Shown here one piece after another: positions 46,905 to 57,914 of a stretch of 64,000 nucleotides of DNA (position 1 is its first letter; each line of letters opens with the position of its first letter). The translations under genes and the position numbers were made by a program. A model generated the notes under the pieces. It was not told where the DNA came from. It ran no database searches and was given only the letters and a program-made list of their open reading frames with translations. The stretch covers positions 8,166,592 through 8,230,591 of the forward strand of contig BSYO01000019.1 in assembly GCA_033239525.1 (NCBI GenBank), read 5' to 3'. Origin of the DNA: Nepenthes gracilis. Taxonomy: Eukaryota; Streptophyta; Magnoliopsida; Caryophyllales; Nepenthaceae.

Positions 46905-47842
46905 AGTATTGAGTAATTTGTTGCTGATAAGCCACCATGTGTAGTCTAGCTACATCTCGGGCTTCTTCAAGCAAGTCAAGATACTCTTTGAGTTGTTGGA
47001 AGTTATTGAGTGGGTTGAAATTCTCGATTCTGAGGCTAGGTAGTCCAATCTCTACCTGGATAACCATTTTTGTCCCGTAGTATAAATTGAAGGGCATCTC
47101 TCAGGTAGGTTTCCTCGGCATTGTTCTGTACGACCATAGTATGGAAGGAAGCTCATCCGCCCAAGAGCACCCGGCATCTTCTAGCTTTGTCTTCAGCCCA
47201 TTTAATAGCGTTTGGTTTGTTACTTTTACTTACCCGTTCGCTTGTGAATAGGCGATGGAAGTGTGAACTAACTTTATTCCCAAACTCGTGCAGTACTTGA
47301 TGAAGTGTTTCCTAAAGAATTGAGTTCTGTTATTGGTCACTATGACATTGGGAATCCTAAATCTGTATATGATGCTTTGCTGAATAAACTTGGTGACATT
47401 CTGCACAGTGATCCGTGCTAGTGGGGTGGTTTCTACCCATTTCATAAAGTAATCGATGTCAACTATGACAAACTTCATTTGCTCGGAAGCAATAGGTAAT
47501 GGGTCAAGTATGTCCAAGCCCCCAATGTGAGAACAACCATGATGATTGTAGGGCCTACAATTTCGTGTGTGGCTAATGAGGATTGGTGCGATAGACTTGG
47601 CAATTCTCACATTTTTTCATGAACTCCACGGCATCTCACTTCATCATCGGCCAATAATAGCCTTATCACATGACTCTAAATGCCAAGTTCTTGCCTCTGA
47701 TGTGCGCCCTACAGATTTGATATGTACCTTGTTCAGCACGTAGTTAACTTCTTTTGATACAAGACACTGCATGTAAGGGGTGGAGTACCCACGTCGATAT
47801 AGCTTCCTATCTATGATGGTGAACCAAATTATTGTCCTTTTT
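46905..47842 (-). pseudogene. Tat integrase remnant
   Basis: Ty3-gypsy integrase on the - strand. The core segment 47610-47230 contains GGLDILDPLPIASEQMKFVI, DYFMKWVETTPLARIT, IPNVIVTNNRTQF and LVHTSIAYSQANG. The first catalytic aspartate is present in GLDILDP; the second is lost, since the usual TDN reads TNN. The E of the third motif would follow NG but is disrupted. The C-terminal part (47100-46910) has GTKMVIQVEIGLPSLR and FNPLNNFQQLKEYLDLLEEA. The left-right break at 47842 is where the nested insertion starts, so the N-terminal zinc finger is separated or lost. Confidence 0.88.
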
Positions 47843-47847
47843 ATACG

Positions 47848-50800
47848 TGTAAGGATCGAGATTTCACAATTCAGTAAGCTAAATTAATTTATATAAAATT
47901 AAGATCAAGGAATGACAAATACCCAGAATCCAGGAACTCATACCGAAATGCGATAAAAATTTATTTGATAAAATCGACTTCAATTTCGATTAAAAAGTGA
48001 TAGAATGAATGATACAAAAGTAATTCGGTTAATAAATTCTCAATCGATTAATAATCAAATTAATTTCTGTTGATGATAAGATAACCCAATTATCAAAATT
48101 ACACCCGACTAGCAACCGAACTTAGCTCGATTGATTAAATATAATATGAATTAAATTAATTAAGTAAAATTATATATATTAAAACACACAAACTCACACA
48201 CACTTAGAAAATTTAGCAAGAAAGTAGCTGGTAGCATATACACCTGATCAGCCCAAAATTCTATCAAAATTTTCAATAATTTCATAAGGGATTTAACTTA
48301 TACATGGCATGAGAATATCCTACACACATGGCAACACCCAAATACATACACACATAGCTGAAAATCATCAAAATTTAGCACATAGAGACCCGGCTTCAGC
48401 AAATCCCATGGTAGCTCAATTTTCCATTTAATTTGCCAAGTAATTAATTAATTTAAAACATGAAATTTGACAAGAAAGGAGAAGGATGACGTCGCTAATG
48501 AGGGACTAAAAAAATATTAAAGATTAATCACAAATAGAACAACAACAAATAGCTAAAAGAGGGAGAGCCACCTTAGTATCTTTGCATGACTTGGGAAGCT
48601 AAGAGAGTGCCACCACATGGGGCAGGTGGTAAGCTTTAAATTAATCATGATTTTTACTAAAAATAATAGATAAATAAGGCTAATTATTCACCAAGAGAGA
48701 GAGAAAAAATCGGAGAGAAGCTGAAGGAAAAGAGGAGCAAAAACAGAAAAGGAAAACAAAACCAGGAGAAATGGAACCCAGTTGGCTGCATCAGAGTCAA
48801 AATTGAATATAAAATATTTTTAGGTAATAACACCTCTCCTTCTTTGATTTGTTGTTAAATTTTTGATTTTATCTTAAAGAATTGTTGGTCCAATACTTAA
48901 AATCCTCATCAAATTCATACTAAAATGAGCAAAGTTCAGCAACATGTTAAATGAAATTCTGTTACTAAACTTTGCCGTACTATACTGATGTCTAAATTTT
49001 TACATGCTTTATTTCGTCAATTCATGCCATGAAATTTTTACTAAATATATTTTAAGATATTAGCTAAATCACAATATTTTTGTTTTAGAATAATCCTGTG
49101 ACGGAGCAAATTTTTTTTTTATACTTTAAAAATCCTTTAGTCAGAATTCATCCGAAGCTAAATCCCAAGATAAAGTAATCAAGGGAGACGGTCCAGACCG
49201 AACCAACACATGCAAGCATACCAAATATAGACTTTATATATATATATATATACTCACAATATATACACAGGATCATCCAATGCCATATAATATTCACGGT
49301 TCTAATTCTTCTAACATTTCATTTCATTAAACCAAGACCGTACAGAGATGCTATTCTAAGCCCTGATTACAACCAAAAGTTAATGGCGGAAGTAGTTCTA
49401 TTCAAAAATATATACGAGTGGAAGCATAGTCATTCATTCATTCACAGTTTGAGATAAAGACATTCAATGCTATCAAAATCCTCGAAAATCTTTACCATGT
49501 AAATTGCCTATTTTGCTAATTTAGTGTGAACAGGTTAGAAAATAAATAATAAATCGGCCATATATGATATGTTAAATTAGTAAATAAGGTATACATCATA
49601 TAAATCGATTGGCCATTATAAGAATCGGATGTTAAAGATTAAAAATAAAATGATTTCTAATGAACTAACTAATTTTGTAAGTGAACCAGTTTATATATAA
49701 TTCTTTAAAATAATAAACCAGCCACTTACTATATGGATAATGGTGAATCGACTCACGTAATATAATCGAAAAAATATTTTGAAAAGTCGAATCGATCCAT
49801 AAACTGAATTTGTGATCAAATCGGTTAAAAAGCTAAAATAAAATCGAACCAGTTAGTGTACCGGTAAATTATAAAATTTATATACCGAAAATCAAATAAT
49901 ATGTTGTCTAAAAGCAAGTCCAACACATGTTAAAATGTATATAAACTAATATTATGCATTGATATGATTTTATTATTGATATATACGATATACTTTATCG
50001 TGATTTTGTTATGAATATATATGATATGTTATATATGAGTAGAAACTAATATGACACCAAGGAAATATAATTTTTTTCTAAGATGAGAAAATTAAAAAGA
50101 AAAAGTAAGATTATAAATAAAGGCTTCCACTACAAAATTTTAAGAAGTGAGAAAACTGAACTAATAATTTATTTCAACGAATAGTATCCCCTAACATGCT
50201 TTAAGATATTATAGTGTAGATCGTTATCTAAATAAGTATTACTGTGCGATTTTAGCCTTCCTGTTTTTGATATATAAATAAAGAAGAAGTATCGCTATGT
50301 GATTTTGGCCCCGTCTATCGAAAAATAATAGGTAGTGTCATCCTATCTTCGGAATGTAAATAATGAAGAAAGTATTGCTGTATTATACGATTTTAGCCTT
50401 TGATTGTATGGATTAACACAATTTAAATATCGATCAAATGCTCCATTAGTTGGTAAGGCCTACTAGCCCTGATTCTTCAAGATATGTAAGGTAAAAATGT
50501 GTTAACAAGTAATAAGAATTAAGTATAAGAAAAAGAAAAGTCAATTGCACCATAAAAATATTCTGAAAGTATATATGTATTTTTACATGCATTATGATAT
50601 CTAGTTTTTTCTTATGAATTATTTTAAAGATAAACATGCATGTCCGTAACTATTATATTCTTATTGAGTATTTGGCTCACTCGCTTATTGTTTTCTTTCC
50701 CTTTAGATATTTCAGGAGTTCAAGTATGGTAAACAAAAGTAAAGAAGAACCATTAAGTATATGGTAATCAGTAATGATGTAGCCAGTTTAGTTTAAGTGA

Positions 50801-51115
50801 TGATGCAAGAATTTATAAATTTATAAGCATCTTAGAAATATAAATTTGTATTGGTAGTTTAGAAATATATTCGTAAATATCTTATGGTTATCTTATAAAT
50901 TTCGGTGTAATTTTTATAAGGTAAGTTTGGGATTTTAGTTGGCATCTTTTCTTATCACAAGCTGTATTCATATTGTTATCAAATGAATGTCACAAACATT
51001 GATAATTGACATTATTTTAAATCCTGTGTATTATGGTTTGTAGTAATTTATAGATTATTAAAGTAAGCATACGTTCTTTATGATTAAAATGAATATGAGA
51101 ATGTGGGATGTGACA
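47848..51115 (+). mobile_element. Nested LTR-like insertion in Tat element
   Basis: 3,268 bp from TGTAAGGATCGAG to GGGATGTGACA, flanked by ATACG (47843-47847) and ATACA (51116-51120), a 5-bp duplication with one mismatch. No coding region, so it is a solo LTR or non-coding derivative. It separates the integrase (left) from the archaeal RNase H (right) of the host element. The start resembles a diverged version of the - strand start of the 9312 solo LTR. Confidence 0.65.
49097..49510 (-). repeat. LTR-end fragment of the 9312 family
   Basis: Starts TGTGACGGAGCAAATTT and follows the first 400 bp of the solo LTR at 9312, with shared ATATACACAGGATCA, AGAGATGCTAT and GCGGAAG blocks. The opposite end is missing. 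Lies inside the nested insertion. Confidence 0.65.
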
Positions 51116-51239
51116 ATACATTTGCCTTCCTTAAGATTTTTCGATAAAAGGCCTCCTGTGAGGTACCTTCTATATGGGATCATATAATTTTCATCGTTGA
51201 AGATCTATAACACCTCTTGCTCTGGCTGTTCTATACTTG

Positions 51240-51640
51240 GGGAGGCAAGAACTTCTCACATGTCTTGTGCGTATTGCTCAGGATTACCAATTGCTGCAGC
51301 TTTTGCCAATTGATAGGCTTTGTAGTTATCCTCCATTGAGATGTCGGTTATCTCGATCTTCTTGAACACCTAGGTCAGGCCTTTCGCTCTAGCGAGGTAC
51401 TTGGCGAGTAAAGGGCTAGATACCTCAAAATTTCCAATAACTTGGTTGACGATGAGCTCCGAGTTACTGTAGACAATCAGATTCTTCGCCAAGCATTCCT
51501 TTGCCAGTTTGGGTTCGGCTAGTAACATTTGCACTCAGTGATATTGTTGGTGGTTGGGAATCTGAGAGTCATTGAGTATTTCATCTCTGACCCATCGGAA
51601 GTTCTCAAAACCACACTTGCTTCACATCTTGATTGAGCCG
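51240..51640 (-). pseudogene. Archaeal-type RNase H (aRH) of Tat element
   Basis: A second RNase H domain between the ordinary RNase H and the integrase, diagnostic of the Tat clade. On the - strand, right to left: ASVVLRTSDGSEMKYSMTLR and FPTTNNITE (about 51620-51530), then NLIVYSNSELIVNQVIGNFE (about 51485-51425) and SPLLAKYLARAKGLT. The SNSE motif is where active copies have an acidic D-S, so a catalytic residue is changed. Two in-frame stops and a shift are present. Confidence 0.8.
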
Positions 51641-51689
51641 ATGAGATGTCTACGTATAGTATTGAGATTGGGGTTTCCTCTTGCTAGCT

Positions 51690-52640
51690 TGGGTCATTGC
51701 TTAAATTGAGGGCGTTTGAAATTGGGGTTGTTATTTTGACTATGAAATCTATGATTGCTTGACATTTCATGGTCGACCACAGTCGAAATTTCACGTCAAA
51801 CTTGCCCAACTCGATGGATTATTTGACTAGTCGTTCGGATGTATCAGGTCTCTATATGATCCCTTTTAGCGGCTGGTTTGTCAGGACGACAATCTTGTGC
51901 ACCTGAAAGTATGATCGTAACTTTCAAACAGAATAGACAAGTGCTAGAGTAATCATTTCGGCGTGAGAGTAATGAGTTTTAGTATTTGTCAGGACTTTGT
52001 TGACATAGTAAATCAGTTGTTGTATCTCGGGTTACTACCTGATTAGGACTGAACTTAGCACTGTGTCTAAAATTGCTAGATATAAGTACAACTCTTCACC
52101 TTTTCGTGCCGGTGTTAGGAGAGGAGCATTGGCAAGGTATTCCTTTAACTCTTCGAAGGCCGCTTAGTAGTCGGCCATCCACTAGAAGCCGCTCGCCTTT
52201 ATTCCTCTCATGGCCTTGAAGAATGGAAGATACTTTTCTATTGATTTTGCCAAGAATCAGAAGAATGCTGCGAGTCTCCCGATAAGTCTTTGGAATTCCT
52301 TTATAGTTCGAGGAAAGCTCATATTCAGGATTGCTTTAATTTTCCCGGGGTTCACTTTGATTCCCTGTTAGGAGACGAAAGAGTCCAAGAACTTTTCAGA
52401 ATATACTCCATATCCACCATTTCCCGTTACTTTTCTTGATGAGGACCATATTTGATAGTCAGTTTGGGTATTGGACCTCCCTTATAAAGCCTGCATCGAG
52501 TAGCTTCTTCACCTCCTTACGTATAGCTATCAACTTTTTAATAGAGTGATTTCTCTATTTTTGCCTGTCTAGCTTATGATATGGATTGAGATCCAATTTG
52601 TAGAACATTACTCCGGTCGGTATCCCTGACATGTAGGTGG
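51690..52640 (-). pseudogene. Tat reverse transcriptase-RNase H with deleted palm
   Basis: On the - strand, right to left: KLIAIRKEVKKLLDAGFIRE and NMVLIKKSNGKW (about 52540-52430) are the RT N-terminus. The sequence then jumps to QGIKVNPGKIKAILNM (about 52365), skipping the whole YVDD-containing palm. After this come RLIGRLAAFF, LLTPARKGEELYLYLA (about 52110), YYVNKVLTNTKTHYSHAEM (RNase H, about 51990) and IVVLTNQPLKGII (about 51880). The missing palm and several stops make it non-functional. Confidence 0.85.
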
Positions 52641-52899
52641 GTACCCGTGTAAAGATATCAGAATTTTGTCCGAGGAAAGTCATTAGCTGGTCACATAGTT
52701 AACCCGTCAATGAGCTTCTAATATATATGCATTTCTCAGGCTCATTGGGGTTTGGAGCAATCTGATCGGTCAACTTGCCAGATGATGGCTATAGTAGGAT
52801 TGCTTCGTCTCGGAGATCAAAGTCTTCGGCCGGCTGATTAAGAGTTGCTTGAGTGATCTGAGACAAATAGTATGTTCGGCTAGTAACTTAGTCACCTAG
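52641..52899 (-). other. Tat pol linker between protease and RT
   Basis: Within the pol region but too broken to read; part of the element by position. Confidence 0.4.
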
Positions 52900-53300
52900 G
52901 ACCTCTTCGACGCCGCATGCCATCAAGAACTTTATTTTTAGATGTGGGATCGATGTCACTACTCTGAATACTATTAGGCAGGGTCATCCAGGATGGTATT
53001 GTAGATCAAAGGTAGGTCGACTACCATGAACGTGAGAATGAGGTATGCCACCTTTGGATACATTCCTAGTATAACCTCCAACTGAATGGTTCCCTAGATT
53101 GAGACGGGTTCATTGTCCAGCTCGTATAATAGTCCCTCGACTAATTTTATCTGATTCTTTTTTAGTCCAAATTTAAAGTATGCATCAAGATATAACAAAT
53201 TTTACGAGATTTCATTATCAATAAAGACATGTTTCAGTTGCTTGTCAATCGTATCATCCAAAATGAGTGCGGATATAATCGAGAGTCAAAATAGGGGAGT
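52900..53300 (-). pseudogene. Tat aspartic protease remnant
   Basis: On the - strand: DDTIDKQLKHVFIDNEIS (about 53262-53210), LLYLDAYFKFGLKKNQIKLV, then GTIQLEVILGMYPKVAYLIL, FMVVDLPLIYNTIL and a broken tail. This is the retropepsin fold order of Tat elements. The active-site triad appears as DNE, so the usual D-x-G/D-S-G is mutated. Confidence 0.75.
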
Positions 53301-53499
53301 TATTACATGTGTCATATCATCATCACTAAAACTAATGATATCATTCCTTACTCCTACCCTCGGTTTCTTGTTGTTGGAAGCTTTCTTTAGGCGATCCAGG
53401 GGTGTTGTTCTTAGGTGGTCTCGTGGTCACCATGTTGACTACCCCGGCCATGATCCGATTTCTCGATTTCTCAAGCTCGTCCTCTTCTACTCTGTCGAG

Positions 53500-54990
53500 G
53501 GCTTGCTCTGAGTCTCACAAGAATCTAATAAAGTGCCCTTTTTGGATGAGGGCATCGATTTCTTTCTACAGCATCTGATAGCCCTCGATATTGTAACTTG
53601 GAGATTGATGGTAGAAGTAATACTTAGATTGATCTCCTCCCTTTGGGTTCTTGGACTATTTTGACCACTTTATGAACTTTTCATCCCAAATTTATATGAG
53701 AATGTTGGTCCGTGAGTTATTCGAAGGGGTCAAGTTCAAGGTCTTAACTCCCTTTAAACACTCGGCTCTACTCTGGGCTACTTCCAAGGATCATAAGAGC
53801 TGGTGTAGTCTCTGTTCCACTTCCTCCCATTCGTCGATCCCTAATGGGGTGGTCAAGGCTCTCTGACTATTTTGCTTTGTTGGCCTCTTCGGAGGTTATG
53901 TACACTCGGACGATGGTCTTTACCTCCAAAAAGGTTTGATGGTCTTGATAGGCCAAATAATTAAAGAAGTCACCCAGCTATAAGGTTGCCTCAAAGGAGT
54001 TTAGTTTCACCTTGCTGGTGAGTCTGGATATCCTTTGGGTCTTGACATTGAATCGGGCTAAGAACCGCTTCAGACTTTCATTTGGCCATTGTTTGATTCG
54101 GATAAGGTGTCAAGGCTGCTTCTCCTTTCTTCGGTTGGAGGTAAACTGTGACAAAAAGATGTCAGCCAATTCCCAGAATGTTCGAATTGAATTTGGTTGT
54201 AGGCAGTAGAACCAAATCCGAGCGTCTCATTTGATGGTCAGAGAAAAGTACAAACACATGGAGGCGTCATTGAAGTTTTTGAAACCTAATTGTATGCACC
54301 AGTGATCTAGATGGTCTATCAGATCAAAACTTTCATCGTACGTTTTCAGGTTTGACATCTTAAACTTGCAAGGGATGGGTTGCATCTTGATCTCCCTTGT
54401 GAACAACGACCTCCTTAAGTGAGCAGTGTGCCTGTTAATGCTTTCTCTAAACACTTGCTGCTAGATCTTTCTCATTCTCTTCTCCATTTGAGAGAAGGAT
54501 ATAATCTTCATGGAATTGAGGAAAGTCCTCAACTTTGAATGATTCGGAGAGACGTGCTGGACTGGGTGACTATTGGCCCTTGTTGGCTTGGTATTGTAAA
54601 AGGTTTCTTCTTAGATTGGGGGCCTCCGATCATTACGGGAGTAGCATGGATTCTGCCACTCTGGACTTTCATTCCGCGCTAGGTGACTCAGTTGGCCCTC
54701 AAACCTGTCTGGGCCCTATCACTTGTGACCACTTGGGCCTTAAGGTTGTCAGGTTGTTGGGTCTTCTTGGTGGGGTGTCTCTTCCTCCGGTTTCTTCTCT
54801 TGGTAGCTAAAATCTGGGAGATGGAGCAAAGAGCCCCCAATTGTAGGCCATCCAGACAAGTGCATATGGTATGGAGTAGTTTGGACATGGTGTTCATCTG
54901 GGCAACGAGTGTTCGCACGTCAAGGGCTAGTCGTTTGTCCTCATAACTATCCGTAGAGGGGTCGTCACCATAGGAGATGACATCTCTGGC
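53500..54990 (-). pseudogene. Tat gag remnant of large element
   Basis: On the - strand, right to left: FTREIKMQPIPCKFKMSNLK and DLIDHLDHW (about 54400-54300), SMCLYFSLTIK (about 54230), a long broken middle part, and the C-terminal YNIEGYQML and EIDALIQKGHF (about 53600-53530). The N-terminal gag segment (54990-54690) is disordered. It corresponds to the gag at 38400-39206 of the pol-less element. Confidence 0.8.
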
Positions 54991-55055
54991 TGATGCACTG
55001 GCTTGTGTCTTAATATTGACCATGTTAGCTATTGTAGTTTGACTTTTTAGACATT

Positions 55056-55072
55056 CCTATAAAAGGCGCTAA
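55056..55072 (-). other. Primer-binding region of large Tat element
   Basis: On the - strand the LTR end is followed by TTAGCGCCTTTTATAGG, a mutated form of the TTGGCGCC site seen at 39511-39528. Confidence 0.65.
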
Positions 55073-56022
55073 TAATGCGTTACCGGATCTGGATTGTCAT
55101 ATGAATTAGGGGGCCACTTGATCTCGTCTGATAGGTTAAATTGAAGTGAGTCTGATCTTTATCCTGAAAATTTGGATCCTACACACCACAACAAACAAAC
55201 GACAAGTCAGATGATGACGGTACTTACTTTCTAGTATATCTTTTAACGCTTATGTCAAAAATTTTTCTTTGACGAAGAGGAAAATGGAGGAATGTGAAAA
55301 TGCGTGGATACAAATGTAGAGAGGGGATTGAGTATGTTATGGAGGTTTAGGCTCCGAGAGGTATGCTCGGTTGGGAGTGGCTTTAGGAAAGCTGCACTCC
55401 TTAGGAAGGGCGGCTTTAGGATGGGTGCACTCGTAGGGAGAATCACTTTGTGGGCTCTCAACATATATGAATGTTTGAGAGTTAAGAATATACTTTGTAC
55501 TTGAAGATTGATTTTTTGATTGCTCGATCGGGGATCCCCTTCCTTGTGGTAGAGATGGGGTATTTATAGATCGAGTACCGGTTTAGTCTTCCTTGCACCT
55601 CACGGCTAGTGACGGTTGTTTAAATGGATCCGTTGAGTTGTATCAATGATCATGGCAAGCAGTTATGGTAACCACTGTCATATGAGAATATTTGTTGAGC
55701 CATAACTGTCATTTTGGGGTGGTACATAATCATGGGGGCACAATCATAAGGCCACATTATGGCAAGTGCTGTCTACTTATATCTGCTGAGTTGTGAATGT
55801 TATCGACTGTTAAATTAGAGGAATGACTATTGGGACAGCATACTGCGTAGCCCTAATTGTCCATTTTTATTGGGTGGTTCCGAGTCAACCCGCTTGAGCC
55901 AACTGCATTACTTTCTGGATCGTTGGGCTAAGGAACTATTTTATTGGGCCTTTGTCTCTTAAATCTTTCTTCCTTTCACGAATTGAGTTTTTGAACCTGC
56001 TCATGAGTTATCATATCCATCA
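55073..56022 (-). repeat. 5' LTR of large Tat element
   Basis: 950 bp from TAATGCGTTACC (the TG is mutated) to CATATCCATCA. It carries a single copy of the block that is duplicated in the partner LTR at 41827. Followed by ATAGT, the probable target duplication. Confidence 0.8.
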
Positions 56023-56027
56023 ATAGT

Positions 56028-56339
56028 GCTTGGTAGTAAGGGCATTGTAGTCTCATAGGGGTGTCAAATTAGTTATATCAGTGAAATTATCAATATTGAT
56101 TTTGATATTGTCATAGTTAAAGAATAATTGATTATTTGTGGTAGTGATTTTGGGACCAGTTTTTTTTTTTAATAAAATACAGTATCTTAGTGATATTAAT
56201 ATTATTAATAGTACAAATGACATAATTGATAATTCATTTTAAAAAATAACAGAACAATTTTGTCTTAATTCCCTTAAAATATGTCAAGATTACTGCAGTT
56301 TTATAATTACAAATTTCTTTAAATTAAAATCCTACAACC
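56028..56339. other. AT-rich spacer
   Basis: No gene or repeat with defined ends; TTTTTTTTTT run at 56161-56170. Confidence 0.4.
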
Positions 56340-56576
56340 TCGCTCTCAAAAATAGCCGCCTGCCCTCTGCTTTCGTTTCAAAACATCACCCATTCACCTG
56401 CTTACAATTTCAAAAGAATCAACACCCTACTCCGCCGGCTCTCTCTCTCCCCCATCCCCTCCACCCTGCCATCCAGCAGCCTCCCATTTTATCTCTCTCA
56501 CAGCTGCAGGAGTACTCATCATCAATTTTATTAGAGCTTGATGACAACACCGCGGTGCCAAAAGTCGTATTTGACA
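56340..56576 (+). other. Candidate promoter-proximal first exon
   Basis: A GC-richer, pyrimidine-rich leader (CTCTCTCTCCCCCATCCCCTCC, about 56440-56461) interrupts AT-rich DNA. It is followed by an ATG (about 56540) giving MTTPRCQKSYLTR and an ACAAG|GTATTT donor at 56576-56577. The alternative frame reads LLELDDNTAVPKVVFDK up to the same donor without an ATG. It resembles a 5' exon of a + strand gene whose first intron would contain the copia element at 57289. No downstream exon is recognised. Confidence 0.3.
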
Positions 56577-57283
56577 AGGTATTTATTGGATTGTGTACTA
56601 TATTATTATTATTATTTAATTTTAGTTACCTTTTTTTTTTTTTAATTTTTCTGCCTTTTTTTTGAAAACTTTTATGGTAGAAGATATTAATGTAGATCTG
56701 ATAATCGATGTCCATTGTACAATTAGAGGTGACAAAAATGTGTTTAGCTTCTATGCAACTTGCAATTGATGCCCATAAGAGATAAAACCTTTTGTTTTTT
56801 TTTGAAGTTGGACCATAAATAAGTTATAATAAATGTATTTAACTTGTATTTCATTATTTGTGTTTTTCTAAATACATTTTAGCAAAAATTATACTTTTGT
56901 TGGCGATATTACACCAAAGAATCTAAATCACTTGAAAATTATACCGCTCAAAATCGCTACTGCTCAGAATTGCTACGTTGCGATTCTTTTACCTGTAGTG
57001 GGACCATTTTGTTTGTTCCGCTTATACTGTGGTACAGATTTGGTTTCGATATTACAGATCTCATTAATACTGTTTTATACCCCTAAGTTACCCAACTCTT
57101 GGAATGTAAATGTAGTCATTTGGAGGGGTATTCATTAATTGCAAATAGTTCACAGTTTATAAAAATTGTGATTTTGGTTTATGGAGGTGAACTCTATCAT
57201 TATATGATGGTTTACTTACTGTTTTTGTAATGACTAGACTACTATCAAAAGTCTAGTTTTAGTTAACAAAGAAGAATTATCCA
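56577..57283. other. Intron-like or intergenic AT-rich DNA
   Basis: No supported feature. The frame at 56932-57138 has no recognisable signature. The right edge is the CTTTC target duplication. Confidence 0.35.
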
Positions 57284-57288
57284 CTTTC

Positions 57289-57902
57289 TGTTGGGGAAGA
57301 GGGCGGACTATCTTTTCGATTAAACGAGACAGCAAGAAATGAGAATGAAGAAGAACAATAAATACAAGAAATTTTACGTGGAAAACTCTTTTCAATCAAG
57401 GAAAAAATTACGGGACAATCCGTCCATTGAAACGTATTTCACTATGAGATTTTTGGAGACAATAGTAGAGAACAAAGAAAAAACGAAAAGCACTCCTTCA
57501 CCGTTTTTCTCTTTCTCTCTCACACTGGCACCTTCTCTCCACATACATAAAAAGATATATATGTGGCAATATTTAATACATAAAAGGATAGAAATAATTC
57601 CTTCCAACAATGTGAATATTTCCCTGTTTAAAAATACGGCTCCTGCAAAACTGCCAGAGATCGTGTATCTTCAGAAGATCTGCTGAGCTGGTACTGTTTT
57701 GCATTGCCTGGCGGGCAGCGCACAGTTGGTCGCCGCGTTCTTCACAAGATCGGTCAACACCCCGTCAGCCGCCCATCCGGTCAACATCCAGTCAACATAC
57801 TTGTTGACAGGAATTTCTTTTCTTTATAAAAAAAGCAATACGTTCGTACTCCGTCCAAGTTCTTTGATTACAAGAACTTCTTCACGAGAGTAATCCCCAA
57901 CA
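57289..57902 (-). repeat. 3' LTR of copia element
   Basis: TGTTGGGGAAGAGG to ATCCCCAACA; the imperfect inverted ends TGTTGGGG/CCCCAACA are intact. On the - strand the polypurine tract GAGGGGAAGTT (57913-57903) adjoins it. It differs from the other LTR in its first 135 bp by 13 substitutions, all transitions, and one indel. Confidence 0.95.
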
Positions 57903-57914
57903 AACTTCCCCTCA

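Larger units (their letters stand above)
41328..56022 (-). mobile_element. Large Tat-clade Ty3-gypsy retrotransposon, nested
   Basis: About 14.7 kb including a 3.3 kb nested insertion. On the - strand, right to left: 5' LTR 55073-56022, primer site 55056-55072, gag, protease, RT, RNase H, a second archaeal-type RNase H and integrase, then an antisense ORF on the + strand (43754-45727) and the 3' LTR 41328-42324. The dual RNase H and antisense ORF place it in the Tat lineage (Ogre/Retand relatives). Flanks TTAGT (41323-41327) and ATAGT (56023-56027) are a probable 5-bp duplication with one change. All ORFs are heavily mutated, so it is dead. Confidence 0.9.

Noticed and set aside
57392..57610. 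Open frames repeated at both copia LTRs (also 62111-62353)
   Set aside because: They are LTR sequence, duplicated because the LTR is; no coding signature.
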